NCBI GenBank assembly: GCA_903909375.1
Contig: CAIVVM010000034.1
Location: 124,001 to 188,000 of the forward strand
DNA: 64,000 nt
DNA from: an uncultured Alphaproteobacteria bacterium
GTDB lineage: Bacteria > Pseudomonadota > Alphaproteobacteria > Caulobacterales > Caulobacteraceae
Direction: 5' to 3'
This document shows positions 26,308 to 36,370 of the stretch, piece after piece (the stretch's first letter is position 1; each line of letters begins with the position of its first letter). A program made the position numbers and the translations under genes. The notes under the pieces were generated by a model. The model saw only the letters and a program-made list of their open reading frames with translations. It was not told where the DNA came from and made no database searches.

Positions 26308-27881
26308 TTGAACGGCTGAAGGATCTGATTGCAGGTGTCTGGCCGCGGTTGCGGCTGCGGACCATTCTGTTCGGGGTCCTGCTGTTTGCGGCGGCGATGC
26401 CGGCCATCGGCGCCATTTCACTCCGGGTCTACGAGAACACCCTGGTCCGCCAGACTGAGGCGGAACTGGTGGCCCAGGGGGCGGCGCTGGCCGCCGTGGC
26501 CGCGATCAACTGGCCGGGCGCGCCTGCGCCGCTGCCGCGACCCGCGGATCCGCCGGAAGGCTATTTTCGGCCCGAGTTCACCACTATCGACCTCAGTCGC
26601 GATCCGTTGCTGCCGGAGCGTCCTGCGCCCGTTATGACCGGCCGGACGCCTGAGCCCGAGGCGCTGATTGTCGCCAGGGCGATGAACCCGATCATTGAGC
26701 GCACAGTCCGGACAACGGCGGCGGCCGTGGTGATGCTGGATCGCCAGGGGATCGTTGTGTCGGATGCAGATGCGATCGGCGAACTCTCGGCCTTGCCCGA
26801 GGTCCGCGCCGCCCTGGCCGGCCAGCCGCGCACAGTCCTTCGGCGCAGCGGCGACTTTCAGGCGCGCTACCGGTTTGAGTGGCTGAGCAAGGCTTCCGGC
26901 ATTCGTCTGCACCATGCCCGGCCCGTGGTGGTCGGCGACAGGGTTGTGGCGGTGCTGTTGCTGTCGCGCTCGCCGCGGGCGCTGTTTAGAGGCCTCTATG
27001 AGGATCGCGGCAAGTTTGCGCTGGCGGCCGGCGTGATCCTGGGGTTGCTGGTGGTGCTATCCGGTCTGGTGTCGCGTGGTGTAACCCGACCCATCGAGAA
27101 ACTCAGCCGGGCCTCTCGAGAGGTAGCGGCCGGTGGAGGTGAGGTCCCGCGCACGCCGCGCACAGCCGCCGTTGAGGTGCGCGCGCTCTACGAGGACTTC
27201 CGCGCCATGGCCGAGCGGATCGAGCGGCGCAGCGGCTATCTGCGCGACTTCGCTGCCGCCGTCAGCCACGAATTCAAGACGCCGTTGGCGGGGATAAACG
27301 GGGCTGTGGAACTGCTGCAGGATCACTTCGAGACCATGTCCACGGCGGATCGTCGGCGGTTTCTGGACAACATCCAGGGCGACAGTGAGCGGCTGTCGCA
27401 ACTGGTTACCCGGCTGCTGGACCTGGCCCGGGCTGACATGGCGACACCGGCCTCGGGCGTCACCTGCGACATTGCCGAACCCGTTCGCCGGGCCGTGGAC
27501 GGGGAGCGGCGGGACGATTTTCGGGTGACCTTGTCGCTGGCGACTGATCTGCCCCGCGCGGCGACACCTTCCGGGACAGTGGAGAAGGTGATGGTCGTCC
27601 TGCTGCAGAACAGCCGTCAGGCCGGAGCCCGGGAGGCTACGGTGAACGTCAGCGCGGGCGCCGGGGAGATCGAGATCCTCGTCGCCGACGATGGCCCCGG
27701 GGTTCCCGTGGCGGACCGCCAGCGATTGTTCGATCCCTTCTTCACCAGCCGGAGGGCCGAGGGCGGGACTGGTCTGGGTCTGTCCATCGCGCGATCCCTG
27801 CTGGCGGCCGGCCAAGCCCGTATCGAACTGGAGAATTCAGCGAGGGGTGCGGCGTTCCGCGTGCACCTGCCCAAAGCCTAG
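26286..27881 (+). CDS. Sensor histidine kinase (HAMP-HisKA-HATPase)
   Basis: 531 residues. Membrane helices lie at about 25-45 and 243-265 and enclose a periplasmic sensor of roughly 195 residues that contains no motif I recognise. A HAMP segment follows (RGVTRPIEKLSRASREVAAG), then HisKA with phospho-acceptor His328 in AVSHEFKTPL, and an ATPase domain with the N-box VLLQNSRQAG, VADDGPGV and GGTGLGLSIARSLL. It overlaps the response regulator gene, so the two form a cognate pair. The layout resembles CreC-type kinases, but the signal is unknown. Confidence 0.94.
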   Translation: MSGRGGVIERLKDLIAGVWPRLRLRTILFGVLLFAAAMPAIGAISLRVYENTLVRQTEAELVAQGAALAAVAAINWPGAPAPLPRPADPPEGYFRPEFTTIDLSRDPLLPERPAPVMTGRTPEPEALIVARAMNPIIERTVRTTAAAVVMLDRQGIVVSDADAIGELSALPEVRAALAGQPRTVLRRSGDFQARYRFEWLSKASGIRLHHARPVVVGDRVVAVLLLSRSPRALFRGLYEDRGKFALAAGVILGLLVVLSGLVSRGVTRPIEKLSRASREVAAGGGEVPRTPRTAAVEVRALYEDFRAMAERIERRSGYLRDFAAAVSHEFKTPLAGINGAVELLQDHFETMSTADRRRFLDNIQGDSERLSQLVTRLLDLARADMATPASGVTCDIAEPVRRAVDGERRDDFRVTLSLATDLPRAATPSGTVEKVMVVLLQNSRQAGAREATVNVSAGAGEIEILVADDGPGVPVADRQRLFDPFFTSRRAEGGTGLGLSIARSLLAAGQARIELENSARGAAFRVHLPKA

Positions 27882-28252
27882 CTGAGCGTGATGTAGAGTT
27901 CGCTCTCGATCACCCATTGGCCGGTGACCTTGCGCCAGACAGCCAGATAGGTCCCGGTCATGGTTTCGGACGTCCAGATGGCGGTCCAGCGACCTGTCTC
28001 GGCAGCGCGGGCGCCTGCCGCGTCCAGATCGACCCGCTCTGTTTCGCGCACATAGGTTCCGAACGCGGGGTCCGCGAACTGGCTGGCGAACGCCTGGATC
28101 ACGGCATCCGCACCGAGGATCAACCCGCCGTCACCCACGATCAGCTTGACGTCAGGGGTGAAGAATGGCCGGAGGCGCAGGGCCTCATGCGCGGCGATCA
28201 GCTTGTTGGTCAGCTTCCGCCGGGCGCGGATGGCGTCACCGGGATTGATCAT
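27878..28252 (-). CDS. NTF2-like (DUF4440/SnoaL-type) small protein
   Basis: About 124 residues from the ATG at 28252. The fold is suggested by an N-terminal helix (RRKLTNKLIAAHEA), LRPFFTPDVKLIVGDGGLILGADAVIQAF, and the closing strands TETGRWTAIWTS, GTYLAVWRKVTGQWVIESELYI. Such proteins can be enzymes or binding modules; nothing points to a specific one. In-frame starts at 28279 and 28297 exist, but they fall inside a REPIN arm and lack ribosome-binding sites. The 3' end overlaps the convergent kinase gene by four bases. Confidence 0.75.
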   Translation of the reverse strand: MINPGDAIRARRKLTNKLIAAHEALRLRPFFTPDVKLIVGDGGLILGADAVIQAFASQFADPAFGTYVRETERVDLDAAGARAAETGRWTAIWTSETMTGTYLAVWRKVTGQWVIESELYITLS

Positions 28253-28273
28253 CTGTGCACCCACAAAATCGTG

Positions 28274-28423
28274 TGTCATCCCGGTTTCGTGGCACACGAA
28301 GACCGGGACCCATAGACTCCGCCCGGGACAAACGGGTTCTGCGGGGCGGCTGTGCGATGCCTTCCTCCCCCGGTGTCTATGGGTCCCGGTCTTTCTCCTG
28401 CGGAGAAAACCGGGATGACACCT
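28274..28423. repeat. REPIN-type inverted pair of palindromic repeats (family B)
   Basis: Two arms of about 48-52 bp face each other over a GC-rich spacer. Read in the same direction, both share GTGTCATCCCGGTTT, then a variable hairpin, then AGACCGGGACCCATAGAC. The hairpins are TCGTG-GCA-CACGA in the left arm and TTCTCC-GCA-GGAGAA in the right arm. Covarying stems inside constant flanks mark a REP pair. The sequence is unrelated to the family at 2459-2618. It sits upstream of the NTF2-like gene and just after the stop of the alpha/beta hydrolase gene. Confidence 0.85.
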
Positions 28424-28432
28424 GTGGTGTGA

Positions 28433-29083
28433 CTACGCCGGGTTCGCTTCCAGCCGCTTGTCCAGATAGTCGCCGACGCGGCGTTCCACCTCGGGCAGGT
28501 TTTCGATCCAGAAGTGGCTGGCGCCGTCGACCACGTCGTAGTCGATGACGATGCCCTTCTGCGTGCGCAGCTTGGAGACGACGCGTTCCACATCGATGGG
28601 GGGCACGACGCTGTCGTTCTGGCCATGCAGGATGAGGCCGGATGCCGGGCAGGGGGCCAGAAACGAGAAGTCATAGGCGTTGGTCGGCGGGGAGACCGAA
28701 ATGAACCCGTCCGTTTCGGGACGCCGCATCAGCAGTTGCATGCCCACCCAGGCGCCGAAGGAGTAGCCGGCCACCCAGCACTGGGAGGCGGCGGGGTTGG
28801 TGGTCTGGAGCCAGTCCAGAGCGGTGGCCGCGTCGGCCAGTTCGCCGATGCCGCCGTCGAACTCGCCCTGGCTGCGGCCGACGCCCCGGAAGTTGAACCG
28901 CAGGACCGAGAAGCCGCGCTTCATGAACAGGTGGTAGAGCTGGACCGCCACCGGGTTGTTCATCTGGCCCCCCGCCTTGGGGTGCGGGTGCAGGATCAGC
29001 GCCACGGGCGCGGTCTCGCGCTTGCCCTGGGTATAGCGCCCCTCGATCCGCCCGGCCGCACCGGTCAGCACCACCTCTGGCAT
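28433..29083 (-). CDS. Alpha/beta hydrolase
   Basis: 216 residues, cytoplasmic. The nucleophile Ser108 lies in AGYSFGAWVG, the oxyanion region is LILHPHPKAGGQMNNP, the acid is in ILHGQNDSVVP, and the catalytic His is in DGASHFW. The HPHP...GG...N pattern and FNFRGVGRSQGEFDGG identify a small conserved proteobacterial hydrolase subfamily with no settled substrate. The gene is divergent from the suf operon, with its start 158 bp from the rrf2 start. Its stop abuts the family B repeat. Confidence 0.88.
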   Translation of the reverse strand: MPEVVLTGAAGRIEGRYTQGKRETAPVALILHPHPKAGGQMNNPVAVQLYHLFMKRGFSVLRFNFRGVGRSQGEFDGGIGELADAATALDWLQTTNPAASQCWVAGYSFGAWVGMQLLMRRPETDGFISVSPPTNAYDFSFLAPCPASGLILHGQNDSVVPPIDVERVVSKLRTQKGIVIDYDVVDGASHFWIENLPEVERRVGDYLDKRLEANPA

Positions 29084-29111
29084 TCGATTCCTCTTTGTAA
29101 GGCCTGAATAC

Positions 29112-29140
29112 TTGACTGCTGCGCTAGGTCTTCCTAAGTC
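29112..29140 (+). promoter_or_regulatory. Possible promoter of the suf operon
   Basis: TTGACT at 29112-29117 is followed after 17 bases by TAAGTC at 29135-29140, about 100 bases upstream of the rrf2 start. The -35 match is good and the -10 match is weak. Rrf2-family repressors usually bind their own promoter, so this 158-bp gap is where an operator should lie, but I cannot identify one by eye. Confidence 0.25.
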
Positions 29141-29241
29141 CCGGCCTGAACGGTGAGACCCGCGACGGACCCCTGCGCAAGGCGGGGCTCATAGCATAGG
29201 CGCCGCCGGATGCGCGCGAAAACTGCATTGGACCCAACGCC

Positions 29242-29670
29242 ATGCGTCTATCCACGAAAGGCCGCTACGCCGTGATGGCCATGGCGGATCTGGCGCGCCG
29301 CGAAGGCGACGCCGCGCGGGCCGTGGCGCTGGCTGACATCGCCGAGCGTCAGGAGATTTCGCTGAGCTATCTGGAGCAACTGTTCGCTCGATTGCGGCGC
29401 AAGGGTCTGGTCAAGAGTGCGCGGGGACCCGGCGGCGGGTACCGTCTGGCCCGGACGGCCGACGACACCTCGATTGCCGATATCGTGCACGCCGTCGACG
29501 AGCCTCTGCGCGCCACCCGCTGCGAAAAGGTGGGCCCGGGCTGCATGGTGCGCGGTGAGCGCTGCCTGACCCACGACCTCTGGGAGGATCTGGGCGACCG
29601 GATTGAGGACTATCTGGCCTCGGTCTCGCTGGCCGATGTGGTGGGCGGGAAGCTGAGGCGCGCCGCATGA
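29242..29670 (+). CDS. Rrf2-family Fe-S cluster-sensing transcriptional regulator
   Basis: 142 residues. An N-terminal winged helix (MRLSTKGRYAVMAMADLA, then ISLSYLEQLFARLRRKGLVKSARGPGGGYRL) matches IscR. Three cysteines at 94, 101 and 108 are the likely cluster ligands, but their spacing is C-x6-C-x6-C rather than the C-x5-C-x5-C of E. coli IscR. It should repress the suf genes when cluster-loaded. It heads the operon, and its stop overlaps the start of the next gene (ATGA). Confidence 0.92.
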   Translation: MRLSTKGRYAVMAMADLARREGDAARAVALADIAERQEISLSYLEQLFARLRRKGLVKSARGPGGGYRLARTADDTSIADIVHAVDEPLRATRCEKVGPGCMVRGERCLTHDLWEDLGDRIEDYLASVSLADVVGGKLRRAA

Positions 29671-30805
29671 GCCTCTATCTGGATCACAATGCCACGGCCC
29701 GCGTCAGGCCCCAGGCGATCGCGGCCATGACCCGGACGATGGAAAACGTCGGCAATCCGTCGTCGATCCACGCGGCGGGGCGCACGGCGCGTGCGGTGAT
29801 GGAACAGGCCCGGGCCGATGTGGGCGCGCTGATCGCCGCGCCGGAGTCGACGGTGATCTTCACCAGCGGCGGGACGGAAGCCAACGCCATTGCCCTGGAA
29901 AGCGCCGTGGCCGCCGGCGCGCGTCGCCTGATCGTTTCCGCCATCGAACATGACAGCATCCGCGAAACGGCGGGCATTCTGGGCGTTGAGGTCGAGGTCT
30001 TGCCGGTGGATAGCCTTGGCGTCGCCGATCTGGACTGGCTTGGCGAACGGCTGGCCCGTTGGGAAGCGGCAGACGGCAAACCCTTCGTGGCGCTGATGCT
30101 GGCCAACAATGAAACCGGCGTGATCCAGCCCGTGGCCGAAGCGTCGGCGATTGTCCGCGCAGCCGATGGCTGGCTGCATGTCGACGCCATTCAGGCGGCC
30201 GGCAAGATCGCCATGGACAGTCGCGCGCTCGGCGCCGACACGCTCTCGATCTCGGCGCACAAGCTGGGCGGACCGCAGGGCGTGGGTGCGCTGACCTTTG
30301 GGCCGCGCGCCACCCTGTCGCGTCGCCAGCATGGCGGCGGGCAGGAGCGCGGGCGGCGCGGCGGCACGGAGAACCTGCCGGGCATCGCCGGCTTTGGCGC
30401 AGCGGCGGCGGAAGCCCTGGCCGGTCTGGCGGGCTATGGCGCGCAGGCGGCATGGCGCGACGAAGCGGCGGCGCGATTGAAGGCTTCCGGCGGCGTCGTC
30501 ATGGGCGAGGGCGCGCCACGGCTGCCCAATACGCTGTGCATCGCCACGCCTGGCTTCACATCCGACCTGCAGGTGATCGGGCTGGATCTGGCCCAGGTGA
30601 TGATCAGCGCCGGCTCGGCCTGTTCATCGGGCAAGGTCAAGGCCTCGCCAGTCCTGACGGCCATGGGCCAGGGCGAGCTGTCGGCCTGCGTTATCCGCGT
30701 CAGCGGCGGCTGGGACACCACCGAAGCCGACTGGAACACCTTCGCTGACGTCTGGCTGGAGGCGCATGCCCGCCACAGCCAACGCCGCATGAGAAAGTCC
30801 GCGTA

Positions 30806-30806
<1 letters not shown>
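29667..30806 (+). CDS. Cysteine desulfurase, NifS/IscS-like (class I)
   Basis: 379 residues, PLP-dependent. It opens with [12 protein letters not shown]; the PLP lysine is Lys199 in [14 protein letters not shown], and the sulfur-carrying cysteine is Cys319 in the loop [11 protein letters not shown]. It removes sulfur from cysteine as an enzyme-bound persulfide. A second, class II desulfurase (sufS) lies further down the same operon, so the operon encodes two sulfur donors. Start and stop overlap the neighbouring genes by four bases and one base, implying translational coupling. Confidence 0.93.
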
Positions 30807-32274
<1,468 letters not shown>

Positions 32275-32275
<1 letters not shown>

Positions 32276-33021
32276 TGCTCAGCGTTTCCAATCTTCACGC
32301 CACGGTCGATGGCAAGCCGATCCTCAAGGGCCTAACGCTGGATGTGCCCGCTGGCGAGGTACACGCCATCATGGGCCCGAACGGGGCGGGCAAGTCGACG
32401 CTGTCCTATGTGCTGACCGGCCGCCAAGGTTACGACGTCACCGAGGGTGGCGCGACGCTCGACGGCGAGGATCTGCTGGCCCTTGAAGCCAATGAGCGGG
32501 CGGCCAAGGGCGTGTTCCTGTCGTTCCAGTATCCGCTGGAAATCCCGGGCGTTCCGGCCCTGACCTTCATCCGCACGGCGCTCAACGCCCAGAAGAAGTC
32601 GCGCGGCGAGCCCGAGATCACTGCGCCGGCTTTCCTGAAGCTGGCCCGCGAGAAGGCCGCCGCCCTCAAGATCGACTTCGAGATGCTGAAGCGCGCGCTG
32701 AACGTGGGTTTTTCCGGCGGCGAGAAGAAGCGGATGGAAATCTTCCAGATGGCGATGCTGTCGCCGCGCTTCCTGATCCTGGACGAAACTGACTCCGGCC
32801 TCGACATCGACGCTCTGCGGATCGTGTCCGAAGGCGTGAATGCGATGCGCAGCCCCGACCGCGCCATGCTGGTGATCACCCACTATCAGCGCCTGCTGGA
32901 CTACATCAAACCCGACCGCGTGCATGTGCTGGCCGGCGGTCGGATCGTGGCCTCAGGTGGGCCCGAACTGGCGCTGGAACTGGAGCGCGACGGTTATGAC
33001 CGCTACGCGAAGGCGGCATGA
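32275..33021 (+). CDS. sufC: Fe-S cluster assembly ATPase SufC
   Basis: 248 residues from a GTG at 32275 that shares a base with the sufB stop. It is an ABC-type ATPase with Walker A GPNGAGKST, a Q-loop at LSFQYP, the signature FSGGEKKRME, Walker B FLILDETDSGLD and switch VITHYQRLL. It drives conformational change in the SufBC2D complex. The sufD start overlaps its end by four bases (ATGA). Confidence 0.97.
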
Positions 33022-34040
33022 GCGTCGCTGCCGCCATCCGCACGCGGGACGTCGGTGAGCTTCCGTCCCGGCGCGACGAGGACTGGCGCTGGACCGACCT
33101 GCGCGGGCTGATCCGCGTCCTGCCCGACGCCTCCGAGGCCTTCACCGGTACGCTGAGCCCGGGCCCGTTTGACAGGCTGGCGGCCGACCACCACGTGCTG
33201 GTCAACGGCGGAGACGCGCGCATTGACGTGGCTGCGGGCAAGAAGACGCTCGTGGCGCTGCGGCTGGTGTCGCGCGGCGTCGGCGCGCACGCCTCGCGGG
33301 TGACCATCAATCTGGGCGCCGGGGCGCGGCTGCGCCTGCTGGAGAGCTATGAGAGCGATGGAGCCTCTGTTTGCCAGACGGCCCTGACCATCACCCTGGC
33401 CGAGGGGGCGGCGCTTGAGCGGATCGTGCTGGCCCAGGATCACGAGGATGCCGTTTCGGTAAGTCAGGCCGAGGTCCGCCTCTCGCCGACAGCTGATTTT
33501 GGCCAGACGATCGTGGCGTCGGGCGCGCGACGCCAGCGACTGGAGACGCGGGTCGTGCATCCCGGCGGACGCGCCAGCGCGCGGATGGACGGGGTCTATC
33601 TGGTGGCGGACAAGCGCCATACGGACCACACCACGGTCGTGACCCACGAAGGCGTCGACGGCACGACAAGCCAGTTGATCAAGGGCGTGGCCCGCGATCA
33701 GGCCCGCGCAGTCTTCCAGGGCAAGATCATCGTCTCCGAAGGCGCCGATCGGACCGACGCGCGGATGGGACACCACGCCCTGATCCTGTCAGATCGCGCC
33801 GAGGTGGACGCCAAACCCGAACTTGAGATCTACGCCGACGACGTCTCCTGCGCCCACGGCAATACGGTGGGCGCCATGGACGAGGACGCCCTGTTCTATG
33901 CCCGCCAGCGCGGCATTCCCGAGCCGGAGGCCCGCGCCATGCTCACCGAAGCCTTCATCGGCCAGGTCATCGACCGGATCTGGTTTGAGGACGCCCGCAA
34001 GGTCGTCCGCAAATGGGCCGCCGAACGGTTGAGGGTCTGA
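33018..34040 (+). CDS. sufD: Fe-S cluster assembly protein SufD
   Basis: 340 residues, a shorter SufB paralogue with a right-handed beta-helix. LPSRRDEDWRWTDLR marks the N-terminal domain. The C-terminal core reads MGHHALILSDRAEVDAKPELEIYADDVSCAHGNTVG, including the conserved His and Cys used with SufB at the cluster-forming interface, and ends with AMLTEAFIGQVID. It completes the SufBC2D scaffold. Two bases separate it from the sufS start at 34043. Confidence 0.96.
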   Translation: MSVAAAIRTRDVGELPSRRDEDWRWTDLRGLIRVLPDASEAFTGTLSPGPFDRLAADHHVLVNGGDARIDVAAGKKTLVALRLVSRGVGAHASRVTINLGAGARLRLLESYESDGASVCQTALTITLAEGAALERIVLAQDHEDAVSVSQAEVRLSPTADFGQTIVASGARRQRLETRVVHPGGRASARMDGVYLVADKRHTDHTTVVTHEGVDGTTSQLIKGVARDQARAVFQGKIIVSEGADRTDARMGHHALILSDRAEVDAKPELEIYADDVSCAHGNTVGAMDEDALFYARQRGIPEPEARAMLTEAFIGQVIDRIWFEDARKVVRKWAAERLRV

Positions 34041-34042
34041 TC

Positions 34043-35257
34043 ATGGCGTTCGACGTCGAATCGATCCGCAGCCAGTTTCCGATCCTGTCCCGGCAGGTGC
34101 ACGGCAAGCCGCTGATATACCTGGACTCAGCCGCCTCGGCCCAGAAGCCGCGCGCAGTGATCGAAGCTATGACGCGGGCTATGGAGCATTCCTACGCCAA
34201 TGTGCATCGCGGCCTGCACACGCTGGCCAACGAGACGACCGATGCCTATGAGGCCGCCCGGGCCTCTGTGGCGCGGTTCATCGGCGCTGACGTGAACGAG
34301 ATCGTCTTCACCAAGGGGGCCACCGAGGCGATCAATCTGGTGGCCAACGGGCTGGGCGCCACGCTGCAGGCCGGCGACGAAATCCTGATCACCGACATGG
34401 AGCACCACGCCAACATCGTGCCCTGGCATTTCCTGCGCGAGCGGCTGGGCGTGGTGCTGAAATGGGCGCCGGTGACAGATCAGGGCGTTCTGGATGTGGA
34501 GGCCTTTCAGGGCCTGCTGGGTCCCCGGACCCGGGTTGTGGCCCTCAGCCACATGTCGAACGTCCTGGGCACCATCAATCCGGTGAAGACGCTGACCCGG
34601 ATGGCGCATGAGGCCGGCGCGCTGGTGCTGCTGGATGGCTGCCAGGCTGTAGCCCACCAGAGCGTGGACGTTCGCGACCTGGACGCCGACTTCTATGTGT
34701 TCTCCGGCCACAAGCTCTACGGCCCGACCGGGATCGGTGTGCTCTACGGCAAGGCCGAGCGCCTGGCCGTGCTGCCCCCCTACCAGGGCGGCGGAGAGAT
34801 GATCGCTCAGGTTTCCAGGGATGCGATCAGCTATGCCGATCCACCGCATCGGTTCGAGGCGGGAACGCCTGCAATCCTGGAAGCGATCGGGCTTGGCGCC
34901 GCTATAGAGTGGCTCAGCGGGCTCGACCGGGAGGCCATCGCCGAGCATGAGGCCGCGCTCTACGCGCGCGTTCGGGAAGGCCTGAACGGGGCCAACTGGC
35001 TGCGGGTGATCGGAGAGGCTCCGGGGAAGGGGGCCATCCTGACCTTTACCGTCGCCGGTGCGCATGCCCACGACGTGGCCCAGATCCTGGATCGTTACGG
35101 CGTGGCCATCCGCGCCGGGACCCATTGCGCGGAGCCCCTGATGACCCGGTTCGACATCACTTCAAGCGCCCGGGCGTCTTTCGCCCTATATAACACCCCG
35201 GACGAGGCGGACGCCTTTGTGGACGCCCTGACCAAAGCACAGGCCTTTTTCGCGTGA
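34043..35257 (+). CDS. sufS: Cysteine desulfurase SufS (class II)
   Basis: 404 residues from the ATG at 34043; a frame-compatible start at 34013 lies within sufD and is rejected. The PLP lysine is Lys224 in VFSGHKLYGPTGIG, and the catalytic cysteine is Cys362 in RAGTHCAEPLM, the short class II loop. ASAQKPRAVIEAM and YANVHRGLHTLA are typical. SufS normally passes sulfur to SufE; no sufE is in this window. The sufT start overlaps its stop by four bases (GTGA). Confidence 0.96.
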   Translation: MAFDVESIRSQFPILSRQVHGKPLIYLDSAASAQKPRAVIEAMTRAMEHSYANVHRGLHTLANETTDAYEAARASVARFIGADVNEIVFTKGATEAINLVANGLGATLQAGDEILITDMEHHANIVPWHFLRERLGVVLKWAPVTDQGVLDVEAFQGLLGPRTRVVALSHMSNVLGTINPVKTLTRMAHEAGALVLLDGCQAVAHQSVDVRDLDADFYVFSGHKLYGPTGIGVLYGKAERLAVLPPYQGGGEMIAQVSRDAISYADPPHRFEAGTPAILEAIGLGAAIEWLSGLDREAIAEHEAALYARVREGLNGANWLRVIGEAPGKGAILTFTVAGAHAHDVAQILDRYGVAIRAGTHCAEPLMTRFDITSSARASFALYNTPDEADAFVDALTKAQAFFA

Positions 35258-35625
35258 CGAGCCCCATGGATGACGCCACCCCTATCGAATCCAAGTCGCC
35301 GCCACTCGGCCAGGCGGAACTGGATATCCTGACGGACAAGCTGATCGAGAAGCTGAAGTCGGTCTTTGATCCCGAAATCCCGGTCGATATCTATGAGCTG
35401 GGTCTGATCTACAAGGTCGACGTCTCGGACGACAAGGATGTGGCCATCGACATGACCCTGACCGCGCCGGGCTGCCCGGTGGCCGGTGAAATGCCGGGCT
35501 GGGTGGAGGACGCCGTGCGCGAAATTCCGGAAATCCGGTCCTGCAAGGTGGACCTGGTATTCGACCCGCCCTGGGACCCCTCGCGGATGACCGACGAGGC
35601 CAAGCTGCAACTGAACATGTTCTGA
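35254..35625 (+). CDS. sufT: SufT / MIP18-family (DUF59) Fe-S maturation protein
   Basis: 123 residues from a GTG at 35254. The DUF59 core runs KSVFDPEIPVDIYELGLIYKVDV, MTLTAPGCPVAGEMPGWVEDAV and VDLVFDPPWDPSRMTDEAKLQLNMF, with the conserved Cys in APGCP. Proteins of this group help deliver clusters to target enzymes. The position between sufS and sufA in one overlapping series supports that role. Confidence 0.94.
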   Translation: MTSPMDDATPIESKSPPLGQAELDILTDKLIEKLKSVFDPEIPVDIYELGLIYKVDVSDDKDVAIDMTLTAPGCPVAGEMPGWVEDAVREIPEIRSCKVDLVFDPPWDPSRMTDEAKLQLNMF

Positions 35626-36020
35626 TGACACACCTCGACATCACACCTGCCCCCCGCGCGCGCCGCCCAAGGCCCAAGGTGGTAACGCTCAGCGACGCCG
35701 CCGCGACACGGGTCCGCGAGATCATGGACAAGGCCGCAACGCCCTATGTCGGTCTGCGAGTGGGGGTGAAGAACGGGGGCTGCGCGGGCCAGGAGTATGT
35801 TCTGGAGTACGCCGAGGCTGCGGGTCCACTGGACGAAGTCGTCGAGGACAAGGGCGTGACCATCCTGGTCGAACCCAAGGCGGTGTTGTTCCTCATTGGC
35901 ACCGAGATCGACTATGAAGTCTCGAAGCTCTCGTCAAAGTTTGTATTCCGCAATCCCAACGAGACCGATGCGTGTGGTTGTGGAGAAAGTGTAACCATCG
36001 AACCGGCGCGACAGGACTGA
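35625..36020 (+). CDS. sufA: A-type Fe-S carrier protein SufA
   Basis: 131 residues. The HesB/IscA fold is clear from LSDAAATRVREIM, GLRVGVKNGGCAGQEYVLEY and the C-terminal CGCGES. The three conserved cysteines that bind the cluster are in GGC and CGC. It carries nascent clusters from the SufBCD scaffold to apoproteins. An N-terminal extension of about 20 residues is basic and proline-rich. It is the last gene of the overlapping suf series. Confidence 0.95.
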   Translation: MTHLDITPAPRARRPRPKVVTLSDAAATRVREIMDKAATPYVGLRVGVKNGGCAGQEYVLEYAEAAGPLDEVVEDKGVTILVEPKAVLFLIGTEIDYEVSKLSSKFVFRNPNETDACGCGESVTIEPARQD

Positions 36021-36082
36021 CTCAGTCTGGCGGCGCGGGCCGGGCGTGCTATCGTACCCTCGAGAGTGCGGGGGGAGAGCCC

Positions 36083-36370
36083 ATGACTGACGCTGACGAC
36101 ATCGAAATGCGCCGCCTGGCCGTTCGCCGGGCTGACATGAAGCTCGCGTTTCGCAGCCACCTGATGGCGTACGTTGGCGTCAACGGGGGCCTGGTCGCCC
36201 TGAACCTGATCACCTCGCCCGGCTATTTCTGGGCGATCTGGCCGATGCTGGGCTGGGGCATCGGCCTGGGCGCTCACGCCATGAGCGTCTACATGAACGG
36301 CGAAGGCATCCGTGACCGACTGATCGAGGAAGAACTGGAAAAGCTCCGGAAGACCAAGGGCCTCAACTAG
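36083..36370 (+). CDS. Small 2TM-domain membrane protein
   Basis: 95 residues from the ATG at 36083, preceded by a strong GGGGGAGAG. A charged N-terminus leads to two hydrophobic helices, LMAYVGVNGGLVALNLIT and YFWAIWPMLGWGIGLGAHA, and ends in a charged helical tail (EEELEKLRKTKG). This is the 2TM domain seen next to histidine kinases or alone in many bacteria; its function is unknown. It follows the suf operon by 62 bp and could be read through from it. Its stop overlaps the convergent enoyl-CoA hydratase gene. Confidence 0.8.
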   Translation: MTDADDIEMRRLAVRRADMKLAFRSHLMAYVGVNGGLVALNLITSPGYFWAIWPMLGWGIGLGAHAMSVYMNGEGIRDRLIEEELEKLRKTKGLN

